The position numbers were made by a program, and so were the translations under genes. Below, in pieces: positions 23,644 through 31,939 of a DNA stretch of 64,000 nucleotides. Within the stretch, counting starts at the first letter, position 1. Each line of letters opens with the position of its first letter. The DNA is from DATBLE01 sp046734335 (GTDB lineage Bacteria > Actinomycetota > Thermoleophilia > Gaiellales > Gaiellaceae), in NCBI GenBank assembly GCA_046734335.1, contig JBKPRA010000072.1, forward strand, positions 52,884-116,883, read 5' to 3'. Below the pieces are notes generated by a model. The model was not told where the DNA came from and did not search any database. It saw nothing but the letters and a program-made list of their open reading frames with translations.

Positions 23644-24746
23644 CGCTACGCACCGGGATCCTCGCCGCGACGTGCGTCGCGGCTGGATTTGCGCTGGCCG
23701 GATGTGGCGGCGACGGGCAGAAGTCGACCGGCGGGCGCTCCGTCGACGTCAGGCTCACGGACGCCGGGTGCGAGCCCGCCGAGCTTCGCCTCGCCGCCGG
23801 GCCGACGACGTTCGAGGTCACCAACGACGGCGCGGACGCGGTCACGGAGTTCGAGATCCTCGACGGCGATCACATCCTCGGCGAGGTCGAGAATCTCGCA
23901 CCGGGCCTTTCCGGGCGCTTCTCGCTGACGCTGAAGCCGGGTCGCTTCACTCTCTACTGCCCGGGCGGCAAGAGCGAGCGCGGGCCGCTCGTCGTCACCG
24001 GCGCGGCGTCCGCGACGAGCACTGCCGCGGCCGCCGCGGTCGCGCGCTACCGGCGCTACATCGAGGGCCAGACCATCGTGCTGACCGCGAAGACGCGCCG
24101 GTTCGTCCAGCGGCTGCAGGCAGGCGACCTGGAGGGCGCGAAGGCCGCGTATGCCGACGCGCGGATCCCCTACGAGCGGATCGAGCCGGTGGCGGAGAGT
24201 TTCGGCGACCTCGATCCCGGGATCGACGCGCGTGCCGGCGACGTCCCGAAGGCGAAGTGGACAGGCTTCCACCCGATCGAGCAGTACCTCTGGGTGCACG
24301 GCGCCTCGGGCCCGGAGAAGCTGCGGAAAAAGCTGCTGGACGATGTCCTCGATCTCCGGCACCGTGTGCAGGCGATCGAGCTCGAGCCCGCCCAGGTGGC
24401 GAACGGCGCCGTCGAGCTCCTCGGCGAGGTGTCCAAGTCGAAGATCACGGGCGAGGAAGAACGGTACTCGCACATCGATCTCGTCGACTTCGAGGCGAAC
24501 GTCCAGGGGGCGAAGGCAGCGTATGACTCGGTTCGAGAACTGGTGGAGGCTCGGCGGCCGGCGCTGGCGCAGGAGATCGACGGTCGTTTCACAGGCGTCG
24601 ACTCGGCGCTGAAGCCATACCGTCGCGGCACCGGCTTCGTGGCGTACACGGCGCTCACGAAGGCCGATACCCGCGCCCTGAGCCGCTCGATCGACGCACT
24701 GGCCGAGCCACTCTCCCAGGTTGGGGCGATCGTCGCGGGGCAATGA
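23640..24746 (+). CDS. efeO: EfeO-type iron-binding lipoprotein (cupredoxin + M75 imelysin domains)
   Basis: 368 residues. The signal ends in the lipobox LAGC (Cys22), so it is a lipoprotein here, unlike soluble E. coli EfeO. A cupredoxin-like domain (about residues 33-125) precedes an imelysin/M75 domain (about 130-368) carrying the HxxE motif in GFHPIEQYLW (about residues 210-219). It captures ferric or ferrous iron extracytoplasmically and delivers it to EfeU. The ATG overlaps the efeU stop (ATGA), and its own stop overlaps efeB. The longer frame upstream is a shadow of efeU. Confidence 0.93.
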   Translation: MTLRTGILAATCVAAGFALAGCGGDGQKSTGGRSVDVRLTDAGCEPAELRLAAGPTTFEVTNDGADAVTEFEILDGDHILGEVENLAPGLSGRFSLTLKPGRFTLYCPGGKSERGPLVVTGAASATSTAAAAAVARYRRYIEGQTIVLTAKTRRFVQRLQAGDLEGAKAAYADARIPYERIEPVAESFGDLDPGIDARAGDVPKAKWTGFHPIEQYLWVHGASGPEKLRKKLLDDVLDLRHRVQAIELEPAQVANGAVELLGEVSKSKITGEEERYSHIDLVDFEANVQGAKAAYDSVRELVEARRPALAQEIDGRFTGVDSALKPYRRGTGFVAYTALTKADTRALSRSIDALAEPLSQVGAIVAGQ

Positions 24747-25939
24747 GCCGTCGGCTCACACGCGGGCGGCTGCTGGCGGCCGGCGCGGTGGGCGCCGGCG
24801 TCGCGCTCGGAGGCGTAGGTGTCGAGCGACTCGCAGCGGGGGGCGACGGTGAAGCGGCCGACCTCGTTCCCTTCTACGGCGACCATCAGGCCGGGATCGC
24901 GACGCCTGCGCAGGACCGCCTGCACTTCGCCGCATTCGACGTCGTCACGGAATCGAGGTCCGAGCTCCGCGGCCTGATGCGCGCGTGGACCGAGGCGGGC
25001 GCACGAATGTCCCGGGGTGAGCCGGTCGGCGAGACCGGGCAGCGCCTGGCGCCGCCGATCGACACCGGCGAGGCGGTCGGTCTCTCGCCCGGGCGGTTGA
25101 CGGTCACGTTCGGCCTCGGCCCGACGCTGTTCGACCGCTTCGGCCTCGGGCAGTCGCAGCCGGCGGCGCTCGTCCAGCTACCCGCCTTCGCCGGGGACGA
25201 GCTCGACCCGGAGCGCTCCGGCGGCGACCTCGCCGTCCAGGCTTGCGCGGACGACCCGCAGGTGGCGTTCCACGCGGTCCGGAACCTGGCGCGGATCGGT
25301 CGCGGCGCGGTCGTGATGCGCTGGTCGCAGCTCGGCTTCGGCCGGACGTCCTCGACGAGCCGCGCCCAGGAGACGCCGCGCAACCTGATGGGCTTCAAGG
25401 ACGGTACGAACAACCTCAAGCTCGAGGACGGCCGCGGGCTCGCCAAGCACGTGTGGGTGTCGGCGAACGCCGAGCCCCGCTGGCTGCGCGGTGGGACGTA
25501 CATGGTCACCCGACGCATCCGCATGCTGATCGAGGTGTGGGACCGGGCGAGCCTCGACGACCAAGAGGTGACGATCGGCCGTCGCAAGGAGAGTGGTGCC
25601 CCGTTCGGCCGCCCGGACGAGTTCGACCCGGTCAGCCTCTCGAGGACGCCCGTCGATGCGCACATCCGGCTGGCGGCCCCGAGCGAGAACGGCGGCCGCC
25701 GGCTTCTCCGCCGCGGTTACTCGTTCACCGACGGCATGGACGTCGAGCTCGGACAGCTCGACGCCGGCCTCTTCTTCATCAGCTACCAGAACGACCCGGC
25801 CGCGTTCGTCGAGGTCCAGCGGCGCCTCGCCTCGTCCGACGCGCTCAACGAGTACATCAAGCACACGGGCAGCGCGCTGTTCGCCTGCCCGCCGGGGGCG
25901 CACGAAGGCGGATACGTCGGCGAGGCGCTCCTCGGGTAG
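24743..25939 (+). CDS. efeB: EfeB-type dye-decolourising (DyP) haem peroxidase, Tat substrate
   Basis: 398 residues. A twin-arginine signal (SRRLTRGRLLAAGAVGAGVA) indicates export folded with haem. The DyP signature GxxDG is present as NLMGFKDGTNNLK (about residues 214-226), and PVDAHIRLAAPSENGG near residue 307 supplies the proximal haem His region; RRGYSFTDG follows. EfeB peroxidase assists iron acquisition, by oxidising Fe(II) or releasing iron from haem in the literature. It is the last gene of the operon. Full length for EfeB. Confidence 0.93.
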   Translation: MSRRLTRGRLLAAGAVGAGVALGGVGVERLAAGGDGEAADLVPFYGDHQAGIATPAQDRLHFAAFDVVTESRSELRGLMRAWTEAGARMSRGEPVGETGQRLAPPIDTGEAVGLSPGRLTVTFGLGPTLFDRFGLGQSQPAALVQLPAFAGDELDPERSGGDLAVQACADDPQVAFHAVRNLARIGRGAVVMRWSQLGFGRTSSTSRAQETPRNLMGFKDGTNNLKLEDGRGLAKHVWVSANAEPRWLRGGTYMVTRRIRMLIEVWDRASLDDQEVTIGRRKESGAPFGRPDEFDPVSLSRTPVDAHIRLAAPSENGGRRLLRRGYSFTDGMDVELGQLDAGLFFISYQNDPAAFVEVQRRLASSDALNEYIKHTGSALFACPPGAHEGGYVGEALLG

Positions 25940-25967
25940 CAGCCAGAGTCCGGGCTAGGCTCATCCG

Positions 25968-27872
25968 GTGGCCTTCGCCACTGTCTATCCGCTGGTTTCC
26001 GCCCGGGCCGTCGCCCGTCCGTTCACCTACGAGGTGCCCGACGACGTGGGAGCGGGAACGGTGGTCTCGGTCCCGTTCGGACGCTCGCGTGTCCGCGGTG
26101 TCGTCGTCTCGACCGGGGAGCCGCCGCCGCCCGGGGTCGAGGCCGCACCCATCGCGGCCATCCTCGACGAGGTGCCGCCGTTGCTGGTCGAGCTCGCGCT
26201 CTGGGTCGCCGACTATTACGGCTCGACACCGGCACGGGCGCTCGAGCTGGTGGCGCCGCGGGCGCGCCGGCGGCGCGGCGAGCGCCGCCAGACGCCTGCA
26301 GGCTTGGCCGCCGAGGCGACACCTGCTGAGCTGACCTCCGAGCAGTCGGCAGCGGTGGCGGCGGTCGCCGGGGCGATGGACTCCGGCGGTGGTCGCTACC
26401 TTCTGTACGGCGCGACAGGCAGCGGCAAGACCGAGGTCTACCTCCGGGCATGCGCGGCCGCACTGGAGCGTGGGCTCGGGGCGATCGTGCTCGTGCCCGA
26501 GATCGCCCTTACCCCGCAGGCGGTCGGGCGCTTCCGGGCGCGCTTCGGCGAACGGATCGCGCTGCTCCACTCAGGCCTGACGGAGGCCGAGCGGCGCGAC
26601 GAGCGGGAACGGATCGCCACCGGAGAGGCCCGGGTCGTGGTCGGCGCGCGCTCCGCGGTCTTCGCGCCGGTGCGCGGCCTGGGGCTGATCTGTGTCGACG
26701 AGGAGCACGACGCTTCCTACAAACAGGAGTCCGATCCTCGCTACGACGCCCGGACCGTGGCCGCCAAGCGCGCGTCGCTCGAGGGGGCGGCCGTCGTGTT
26801 CGGCAGCGCGACCCCGAGGCCGGAGAGCTGGGCGGCCCTGGAGCGACTCGAGCTCGGCGGCCGGCTGGGCGGGCGGTTGCCGCCGGTGCGGGTCGTCGAC
26901 CTGCGGCGCGAGCAGGGGTACCCGCTCTCCGCGCCGCTGCTGGCAGAGCTCGGCCGAATCGCCGAGAACGGCGGCAAGGCGATCCTGCTGCTGAACCGCC
27001 GCGGGCTCGTCCCGGCGATCCACTGCCGGACGTGCGGCGTCACCCGCCGTTGTCCCAACTGCGACGTCGCGCTCGTGCTGCATTCCCCTGGCGACTTGCG
27101 CTGCCATCACTGCGGCCACGAAGAGCCAGCGCCCGAGCTCTGCCCCGAGTGTGGCTCGGCCGAGCTCGCGAAACTCGGCGCGGGAACCCAGCGGCTCGAG
27201 CGAGAGCTCGCGGCCCGCCTGCCCGAGCTGGAGCTCATCAGGCTGGATGCGGACTCGCGCGATCCGACCGCAGCGCTCGCGCGGTTCGCGGGTACCGACC
27301 GATCGGTGCTGCTCGGCACGCAGATGGTCGCCAAGGGCCACCACTTCGCAGGGGTGTCGCTGGCCGCTGTCGTCGATGCCGACACCGGGCTCGCACTGCC
27401 CGACTTCCGTGCCGAGGAGCGAACCTTCCAGCTGCTCACGCAGCTCGCGGGTCGCAGCGGCCGTGACGCGCCCGGCCGCGTGCTGATCCAGACATTCCAG
27501 CCGGACTCCCGGCCCGTGGAGCTCGCCGCCCGGCACGACGTCGCGCGCTTCCTGGCCGGCGAGCTCGAGCGGCGGGAGGCGCTCGGGTATCCGCCGTTTC
27601 GCCACCTGCTGCGGATCGTCGTGTCCGGACCCGAGCCCGAAGCGCCGATGCGGGCTCTGCAGGAACTGAAAGACGCACTGGGCGGCCCCGACCTGCTCGG
27701 CCCGGCGCCGATCCTGCGACTGCGGGGACGCCACCGCGCCCAGCTCGTCGCCAAGACCGACCGGCCGGGAGCCCTCGCCGCGCGCGCCGCCCGAGCGCTC
27801 GCGGCGGCGGCTCCGGCGATGCGAAAGGCGGGCCTGACCGCTGTGGTCGACGTCGATCCGCAGAGCCTCTGA
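25968..27872 (+). CDS. priA: Primosomal replication restart helicase PriA
   Basis: 634 residues, shorter than E. coli PriA (732). The N-terminal 3'-DNA-binding domain (RPFTYEVPDDVGAGTVVSVP) precedes a helicase core with Walker A LLYGATGSGKTEVYLRA (about 145-161), DEEH in VDEEHDASYKQ and motif III GSATP. A zinc cluster follows: CRTCGVTRRCPNC and CHHCGHEE...CPECG (about residues 353-400), and the C-terminal helicase motif LLGTQMVAKGHHF. Many actinobacterial PriA proteins are reported to lack helicase motifs, but here Walker A and DEEH are intact. The GTG start has TAGGCT (25956-25961) 6 nt upstream. Confidence 0.93.
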   Translation: MAFATVYPLVSARAVARPFTYEVPDDVGAGTVVSVPFGRSRVRGVVVSTGEPPPPGVEAAPIAAILDEVPPLLVELALWVADYYGSTPARALELVAPRARRRRGERRQTPAGLAAEATPAELTSEQSAAVAAVAGAMDSGGGRYLLYGATGSGKTEVYLRACAAALERGLGAIVLVPEIALTPQAVGRFRARFGERIALLHSGLTEAERRDERERIATGEARVVVGARSAVFAPVRGLGLICVDEEHDASYKQESDPRYDARTVAAKRASLEGAAVVFGSATPRPESWAALERLELGGRLGGRLPPVRVVDLRREQGYPLSAPLLAELGRIAENGGKAILLLNRRGLVPAIHCRTCGVTRRCPNCDVALVLHSPGDLRCHHCGHEEPAPELCPECGSAELAKLGAGTQRLERELAARLPELELIRLDADSRDPTAALARFAGTDRSVLLGTQMVAKGHHFAGVSLAAVVDADTGLALPDFRAEERTFQLLTQLAGRSGRDAPGRVLIQTFQPDSRPVELAARHDVARFLAGELERREALGYPPFRHLLRIVVSGPEPEAPMRALQELKDALGGPDLLGPAPILRLRGRHRAQLVAKTDRPGALAARAARALAAAAPAMRKAGLTAVVDVDPQSL

Positions 27873-27929
27873 TCAGCTGGCTGATGCACGCACATGAATC
27901 ACCAATCAGCCGACTACACTGACCGCGCT

Positions 27930-28496
27930 GTGAGCGAGGAGCACGGGCAGGTCGTCGACGAGGAGCTGAGCGCCGAGAACGAGGCGAGGCGACGGGTTGC
28001 GCTCGCCCAGATCCGCCAGTGGCCCGACCCGGTGCTGAAGCTCAGGGCCGAGGAGGTGGTGGAGTTCGACGATGACCTCCGCCGGCTGGTCGAGCGCATG
28101 CAGGCTCTGATGGCCGAGGCGCGCGGGATCGGCCTCGCCGGCAACCAGGCGGGCGTGCTCCGCCGCGTCTTCGTCTTCCGGATCGAGGACGAGGACGAGC
28201 CCCGGGCCGCCGTGAACCCGGCGATCGTCGCTCCGAGCGAGGAGCTGGAGACGGCCGACGAAGGCTGCCTCTCGATGCAGGGCGTGCTCGTCCCGGTCGA
28301 GCGGCCCAGCGCGGTCACGCTGGAGGCCCACGACGCCGAGGGCAAGCCGTACCGGCTGGAGCTGGAAGGGCTCGCGGCCAGGGTCGTCCAGCACGAGGTC
28401 GACCACCTCGACGGCGTCCTGATCCTGGAGCGCACGACGCCCGAAGCCCGGCGCGAGGCGATGGCGGCGTTACGCCCCCAGCCGATCCTGGGCTGA
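27930..28496 (+). CDS. def: Peptide deformylase
   Basis: 188 residues from GTG 27930. It removes the formyl group from nascent N-terminal Met. The three deformylase motifs are present: GIGLAGNQAGV (motif 1, GxGLAAxQ type with Asn for Ala), EGCLSM (motif 2, metal Cys) and VQHEVDHLDGVL (motif 3, HExxDH type). An in-frame ATG at 27894 would add 12 residues, but TACACT (27915-27920) lies 9 nt before 27930, arguing for the later start. It precedes fmt by 2 nt, so the formylation and deformylation genes are paired. Confidence 0.93.
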   Translation: MSEEHGQVVDEELSAENEARRRVALAQIRQWPDPVLKLRAEEVVEFDDDLRRLVERMQALMAEARGIGLAGNQAGVLRRVFVFRIEDEDEPRAAVNPAIVAPSEELETADEGCLSMQGVLVPVERPSAVTLEAHDAEGKPYRLELEGLAARVVQHEVDHLDGVLILERTTPEARREAMAALRPQPILG

Positions 28497-28498
28497 CA

Positions 28499-29275
28499 GT
28501 GCGCCTCGGATTCGCGGCCAGCGCGCCGTTCGGGGCCGACGTGCTCGAGCGGCTGGCGGGCCGTCACGAGATCGTCTTCTGTCTGACCCAGCCGGACGCT
28601 CCGGCGGGGCGGGGAAGAGGCCTGCGGCCGGCGCCGGCCAAGCTGACGGCGCTGAAGCTCGGCATTCCGGTGGTCGAGAGCCTCGATGAGCCGCTCGACG
28701 CTGAGACGATCGTGCTGGTCGCCTACGGACGCCTGATCCCCGACGACCTGCTGGAGCGGCACCTGTGGCTGAACGTGCACCCGTCGCTGCTGCCGCGCTG
28801 GCGCGGGGCCGCCCCCGTGGAGCGGGCGATCATGGCCGGCGACACCGAGACCGGGGTGACGGTGATCAAGCTGGTGGAGGAGCTCGACGCAGGGCCGATT
28901 GCGGCTGTCGGGCGGTTCCCGATCGGCCCCGAGGACGATGCAGGAGCTGTGTACGACCAGGCAGTCCCGCTCGCGGTCGAGCTGCTCGAGCGGGTGCTGC
29001 CCGATCCGACGTTCACGGCACAGCCGGGCGACGGAGCCACCTACGCCGAGAAAATCGGCCCGGAGGACCGGGCCCTCGACCTCTCGAGGCCGGAAGAAGC
29101 GGTGAACCGCGTGCGCGCGCTCTCGCCGCACATCGGCGCGCGCGCCGAGCTGGAGGGGCGGCCGGTCGTGGTCTGGCGCGCGCGCGTCGAGGACGGCCGC
29201 TTCGTCCCGCTCGAGGTGCAGCCGCCGGGCGGTAGGACGATGGAGTACGACGCGTGGCTACGCGGCCTGCGGTAG
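28499..29275 (+). CDS. fmt: Methionyl-tRNA formyltransferase (compact)
   Basis: 258 residues, against about 310 in most bacteria. It formylates initiator Met-tRNA. The catalytic Asn-His...Asp triad is kept: LNVHPSLLPRWRGAAPVERA (about residues 91-110) and LVEELDAGPIA (about 123-133). The C-terminal domain keeps YAEKIGPEDRALDLS and EVQPPGGRTM, but the strands normally between them are shortened (VWRARVEDGRFVPLEV), so the tRNA-binding barrel is trimmed internally rather than truncated. It overlaps rsmB by 22 nt. Confidence 0.9.
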   Translation: MRLGFAASAPFGADVLERLAGRHEIVFCLTQPDAPAGRGRGLRPAPAKLTALKLGIPVVESLDEPLDAETIVLVAYGRLIPDDLLERHLWLNVHPSLLPRWRGAAPVERAIMAGDTETGVTVIKLVEELDAGPIAAVGRFPIGPEDDAGAVYDQAVPLAVELLERVLPDPTFTAQPGDGATYAEKIGPEDRALDLSRPEEAVNRVRALSPHIGARAELEGRPVVVWRARVEDGRFVPLEVQPPGGRTMEYDAWLRGLR

Positions 29276-30474
29276 CCCCCGCCCGGCGCGCGGCCTACGA
29301 GGTCGTCCTCCGCGTCTTCGAGGACGACGCCTACGCCGACCGCGCGTTCGCCACCGCCGCCGAGAGGTTGGACGCACGCGACCGGGCACTCGCGCAGCAG
29401 ATGGCCTACGGGACGGTGCAGCGCGTCCGGACGCTCGACCACGCGATCGAGACGCTCGGCCGCCGACCGGTGCGGAAGCTCGACCCTCCGGTCAGGGCGG
29501 CGCTTCGGCTCGGCGCGTACCAGGCGGCCTATCTCGACGGTGTGCCGGCGCACGCGGCGGTGAACGAGTCGGTCGAGCTTGTCCGGGCCGCTCGCCTCGA
29601 GCGGGCGGTGCCCTTCACCAACGCGGTCATGCGGCGCCTGACCGAGGGGCTCCCGGCATTGCTCGCCTCCCTTCCCGAGGGGCCGCTGAAGCACTCCTAC
29701 CCCGACTGGATCTTCGAGACGTGGTGCCGGGACTGGGGCGAGGACGAGGCGCTCGCGTTGATGCGGGCTCAGAACGAGGCGCCCGAAACCGTCGTCCGGC
29801 TGGTCCTCGGTGAGATCGAGGGCGAGCCGACGGATGTCCCGGGCGCCTGGCGGGTAGCTCGCGTCGACGAGCGGGCGCTGGGGGAGGGGCGGATCTGGCC
29901 GCAGAGCCGCGGCTCACAGCTTGCCGGGCTCGCCGTCGGCTCTCGCCCCGGCGAGCGCGTGCTCGACCTCTGCGCCGCGCCCGGCGGCAAGGCCTCGATG
30001 CTCGCCGGCGAGGTGACGGCGGTCGAGCTCCACGAGGGGCGCGCACGGGAGCTGGCGGAGAACGTCCGGCGGCTCGGCGCTGCGAACGTCCGGGTCGTCA
30101 ACGCCGACGGGCTGGCTCTGCCGGGCGACCTGGACGGCTTCGACCGCGCGCTGGTCGATGCGCCGTGCTCCGGGCTCGGCGTGCTTGCCGCGCGGCCCGA
30201 CCTACGCTGGCGCGCGCAGCCGCTCCCGGAGCTCCAGCTCGCGTTGCTGCGGGCGGCGGTCGCCCGCGTGAAGCCGGGTGGGTCGGTCACTTTCTCGGTC
30301 TGCACCCTGAACGCGGACGAGAACGAGGCGGTGGTCGACGCCTCCGGCTTCGCCGCAGACGATCTCGGTGTCGAATGGCCGCGGTTCCGCCACCCGAAGC
30401 GACCGGAGTTCCTGCTGACGACGCCCCACCGCCACGGGACATCCGCGTTCTTCATCGCCAGGCTGCGGGTCTGA
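29254..30474 (+). CDS. rsmB: 16S rRNA (cytosine-967-C5)-methyltransferase, RsmB/Sun
   Basis: 406 residues. An N-terminal NusB-like RNA-binding domain (ARRAAYEVVLRVFEDDAYAD ... AVNESVELVRAAR, residues 10-130) is joined to a Rossmann methyltransferase domain. SAM-binding VLDLCAAPGGKASMLAGEVT (about residues 233-252), DAPCSGLGVLAARPDLRW (general catalytic Cys) and FSVCTLNADENEAVV (nucleophilic Cys) are all visible. The ATG lies inside the fmt 3' end. Order def-fmt-rsmB-rpe is common among actinobacteria. Confidence 0.93.
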   Translation: MATRPAVAPARRAAYEVVLRVFEDDAYADRAFATAAERLDARDRALAQQMAYGTVQRVRTLDHAIETLGRRPVRKLDPPVRAALRLGAYQAAYLDGVPAHAAVNESVELVRAARLERAVPFTNAVMRRLTEGLPALLASLPEGPLKHSYPDWIFETWCRDWGEDEALALMRAQNEAPETVVRLVLGEIEGEPTDVPGAWRVARVDERALGEGRIWPQSRGSQLAGLAVGSRPGERVLDLCAAPGGKASMLAGEVTAVELHEGRARELAENVRRLGAANVRVVNADGLALPGDLDGFDRALVDAPCSGLGVLAARPDLRWRAQPLPELQLALLRAAVARVKPGGSVTFSVCTLNADENEAVVDASGFAADDLGVEWPRFRHPKRPEFLLTTPHRHGTSAFFIARLRV

Positions 30475-30507
30475 GCCTGTGGACGAATCGACACACAAGC
30501 GTTTCAC

Positions 30508-30528
30508 CCCAGTCTCTCAGAGACTGGG
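30508..30528. promoter_or_regulatory. Perfect hairpin between rsmB and rpe
   Basis: CCCAGTCTC-TCA-GAGACTGGG, 9-bp arms and a 3-nt loop, with an outer GTTT/AAAC pair (30501-30504 and 30533-30536) across a small internal loop. It lies about 40 nt before the start of rpe. No T-run follows, so it is either a U-less terminator for rsmB or an operator/5' element of rpe. Confidence 0.45.
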
Positions 30529-30568
30529 TGGCAAACGCCACGAGCGCCACAACCGTAAGATCGGCCGC

Positions 30569-31246
30569 GTGGGCTGGGACGACTGGATCCGCACGGTCGA
30601 GGTGGAGCCGTCGCTGTACGCGGCCGACTTCTCGAAGCTCGGCCACGACGTGGACGTCTTGCTGCGGGCGGGTGCCCGCATCGTCCACTTCGACGTCGGA
30701 GACGCCCATTTCGTCGAGCCGGTCACGATGGGGCCGATCGTGCTCCGGTCCATCGCTCCGCTCGTCCACGAGGGGGGCGGCTACGTCGATTGTCACCTGA
30801 TGGTCGACGATCCGGCGCACCACCTCGCCGCGTTCGAGGAGGCAGGCGCCGACAGCGTCACGTTTCACGCCGAGGCCGTCGACGACCCGGCCGCGGTCGC
30901 CGCCGCGGCGCGCGAGCACGGCTTCTCCGTCGGCCTCGCCTTCAACCCGGAGACGGCGGTGGAGGAAGTCGCTCCGCTTGCAGACGCCTTCGACCTCGTC
31001 CTCTGCATGAGCATCCACCCCGGCTACTCGGGCCAGGAGTTCATGCCGGACGCGCTCCCGCGGATCGAGCAGCTGCGCTCGCTCGTGCCGGAGCACGTGC
31101 ACGTGCAGGTGGACGGCGGGATCTCGCACGAGAACATCCGCAGCGTCTACGACGCGGGCGCCGACCTGATCGTCTGCGGCTCCGCGATCTTCGGCAGGGA
31201 GGACCTGCCCCGCGCGTACCGTCGGCTCGTCCAGGCACTCGCATGA
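30569..31246 (+). CDS. rpe: Ribulose-phosphate 3-epimerase
   Basis: 225 residues, TIM-barrel enzyme of the pentose phosphate pathway (Ru5P to Xu5P). It begins EPSLYAADFSKLGHDVD, with metal/substrate segments HFDVGDAHFVEPVTMGP (about residues 37-53), DCHLMVDDPAHHL, SIHPGYSGQEFMPDAL and HVQVDGGISHENI; the usual D-x-M-D-G is changed to D-V-G-D-A. GTG 30569 is chosen because TAAGAT lies 7 nt upstream and the protein starts close to the first strand; an in-frame GTG at 30479 would swallow the hairpin. It overlaps the ribD remnant by 4 nt (ATGA). Confidence 0.88.
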   Translation: MGWDDWIRTVEVEPSLYAADFSKLGHDVDVLLRAGARIVHFDVGDAHFVEPVTMGPIVLRSIAPLVHEGGGYVDCHLMVDDPAHHLAAFEEAGADSVTFHAEAVDDPAAVAAAAREHGFSVGLAFNPETAVEEVAPLADAFDLVLCMSIHPGYSGQEFMPDALPRIEQLRSLVPEHVHVQVDGGISHENIRSVYDAGADLIVCGSAIFGREDLPRAYRRLVQALA

Positions 31247-31506
31247 CGTACCTGGAGCGCGCGATCGAGCTCGCCGAGCGCGGGCGCGGGACGACCCGGC
31301 AGAGCCGGCGTCGGGTGCACGAGCTGCGCGCCGGCTCCGACGCGGTCGCCGTCGGCACGGGCACGGTCCGCGCCGATCACCCGCGGTTGGACGCGCGCGA
31401 CGTGACCGTTGAGCGCAGCGCTCCCCGGCCCGGTCGAGCTCCGCGCCTTCGGGCCGAGCGCGTCGGCGACGATGTTCTCCTCGATGCCTATGTCCATGAG
31501 CCCTGA
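31243..31506 (+). pseudogene. ribD: ribD remnant with two internal deletions
   Basis: An 87-residue open frame built from three pieces of RibD (pyrimidine deaminase/reductase, normally about 330-380 residues). MTYLERAIELAERGRGTT is the N-terminus; SRRRVHELRAGSDAVAVGTG...RADHPRLDARDV is the start of the reductase domain; AERVGDDVLLDAYVHEP is the C-terminus. The whole zinc deaminase region (HAE and PCxxxGxTPPC-type motifs) and most of the reductase domain are missing, yet the frame stays open. It cannot encode a working enzyme. It is in the normal place, rpe-ribD-ribE-ribBA-ribH. Real decay and assembly error are both possible. Confidence 0.72.
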
Positions 31507-31726
31507 GGACCGGCTCGTCGGCCTCCTCTCGCGCTGGCTTGCGCGGCACATCGGCAACGCCGGGCTTCGCGCCGGGATCGACGCGGCCGGCCGCGCCGGG
31601 CTCTCGCCCGAGCAGGAGGAAGCCGTCGACGAGCTCGTCGCGGAGCTCGAGCGGGCCGGCCCGGCCGAGCGAGGCGACGTCGAGATGGTCGTCCGCGAGA
31701 CGCTCGAGGCGCTGGCCCTCGGCTAG
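31496..31726 (+). CDS. Small helical hypothetical protein inside the rib locus
   Basis: 76 residues from ATG 31496 (or two residues longer from 31490): SPEDRLVGLLSRWLARHIGN ... RAGLSPEQEEAVDELVAELE ... EMVVRETLEALALG. Acidic, Ala/Leu rich, all-helical by eye, with no signal or transmembrane segment. The start overlaps the end of the ribD remnant by 11 nt and the stop TAG is part of the TAGCCT element before ribE, so it fits the operon layout and appears intact among broken genes. I do not recognise the family. Confidence 0.5.
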   Translation: MSPEDRLVGLLSRWLARHIGNAGLRAGIDAAGRAGLSPEQEEAVDELVAELERAGPAERGDVEMVVRETLEALALG

Positions 31727-31735
31727 CCTGGACGG

Positions 31736-31909
31736 ATGTTCACCGGGCTCGTCCGCGAGGTCGGGACGGTCGTCTCGGTGGAGGCTGGGACGGCTGCGCG
31801 TCGAGTCCTCGATCGAGGCGGCGGCCGGTGATTCCGTCGCGATCGACGGCGTCTGCCTCACCGTCGTCGACGGCGATGGGATGACGCCGCGTTCGACGCC
31901 CCAAGTACG
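31736..31909 (+). pseudogene. ribE: ribE (riboflavin synthase alpha) remnant, frameshifted and truncated
   Basis: It begins correctly (ATG with TAGCCT and 6 nt upstream): MFTGLVREVGTVVSVE. The frame then shifts near 31785; RLRVESSIEAAAGDSVAIDG VCLTVVDGDG continues the protein in another frame, and a further shift near 31880 gives DDAAFDA. The remaining two thirds of riboflavin synthase, including the second lumazine-binding repeat, are absent, and the sequence runs straight into a ribBA fragment. Read literally, the first frame stops after about 31 codons. The end coordinate is approximate. Confidence 0.72.
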
Positions 31910-31939
31910 TGGGGAGGCTCGCGGGGCTACGATCTGACG

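Noticed and set aside
27894..27929. Earlier ATG start for def
   Set aside because: It would place the start upstream of TACACT, which fits a -10 for the GTG at 27930, and the added residues lie outside the deformylase fold.
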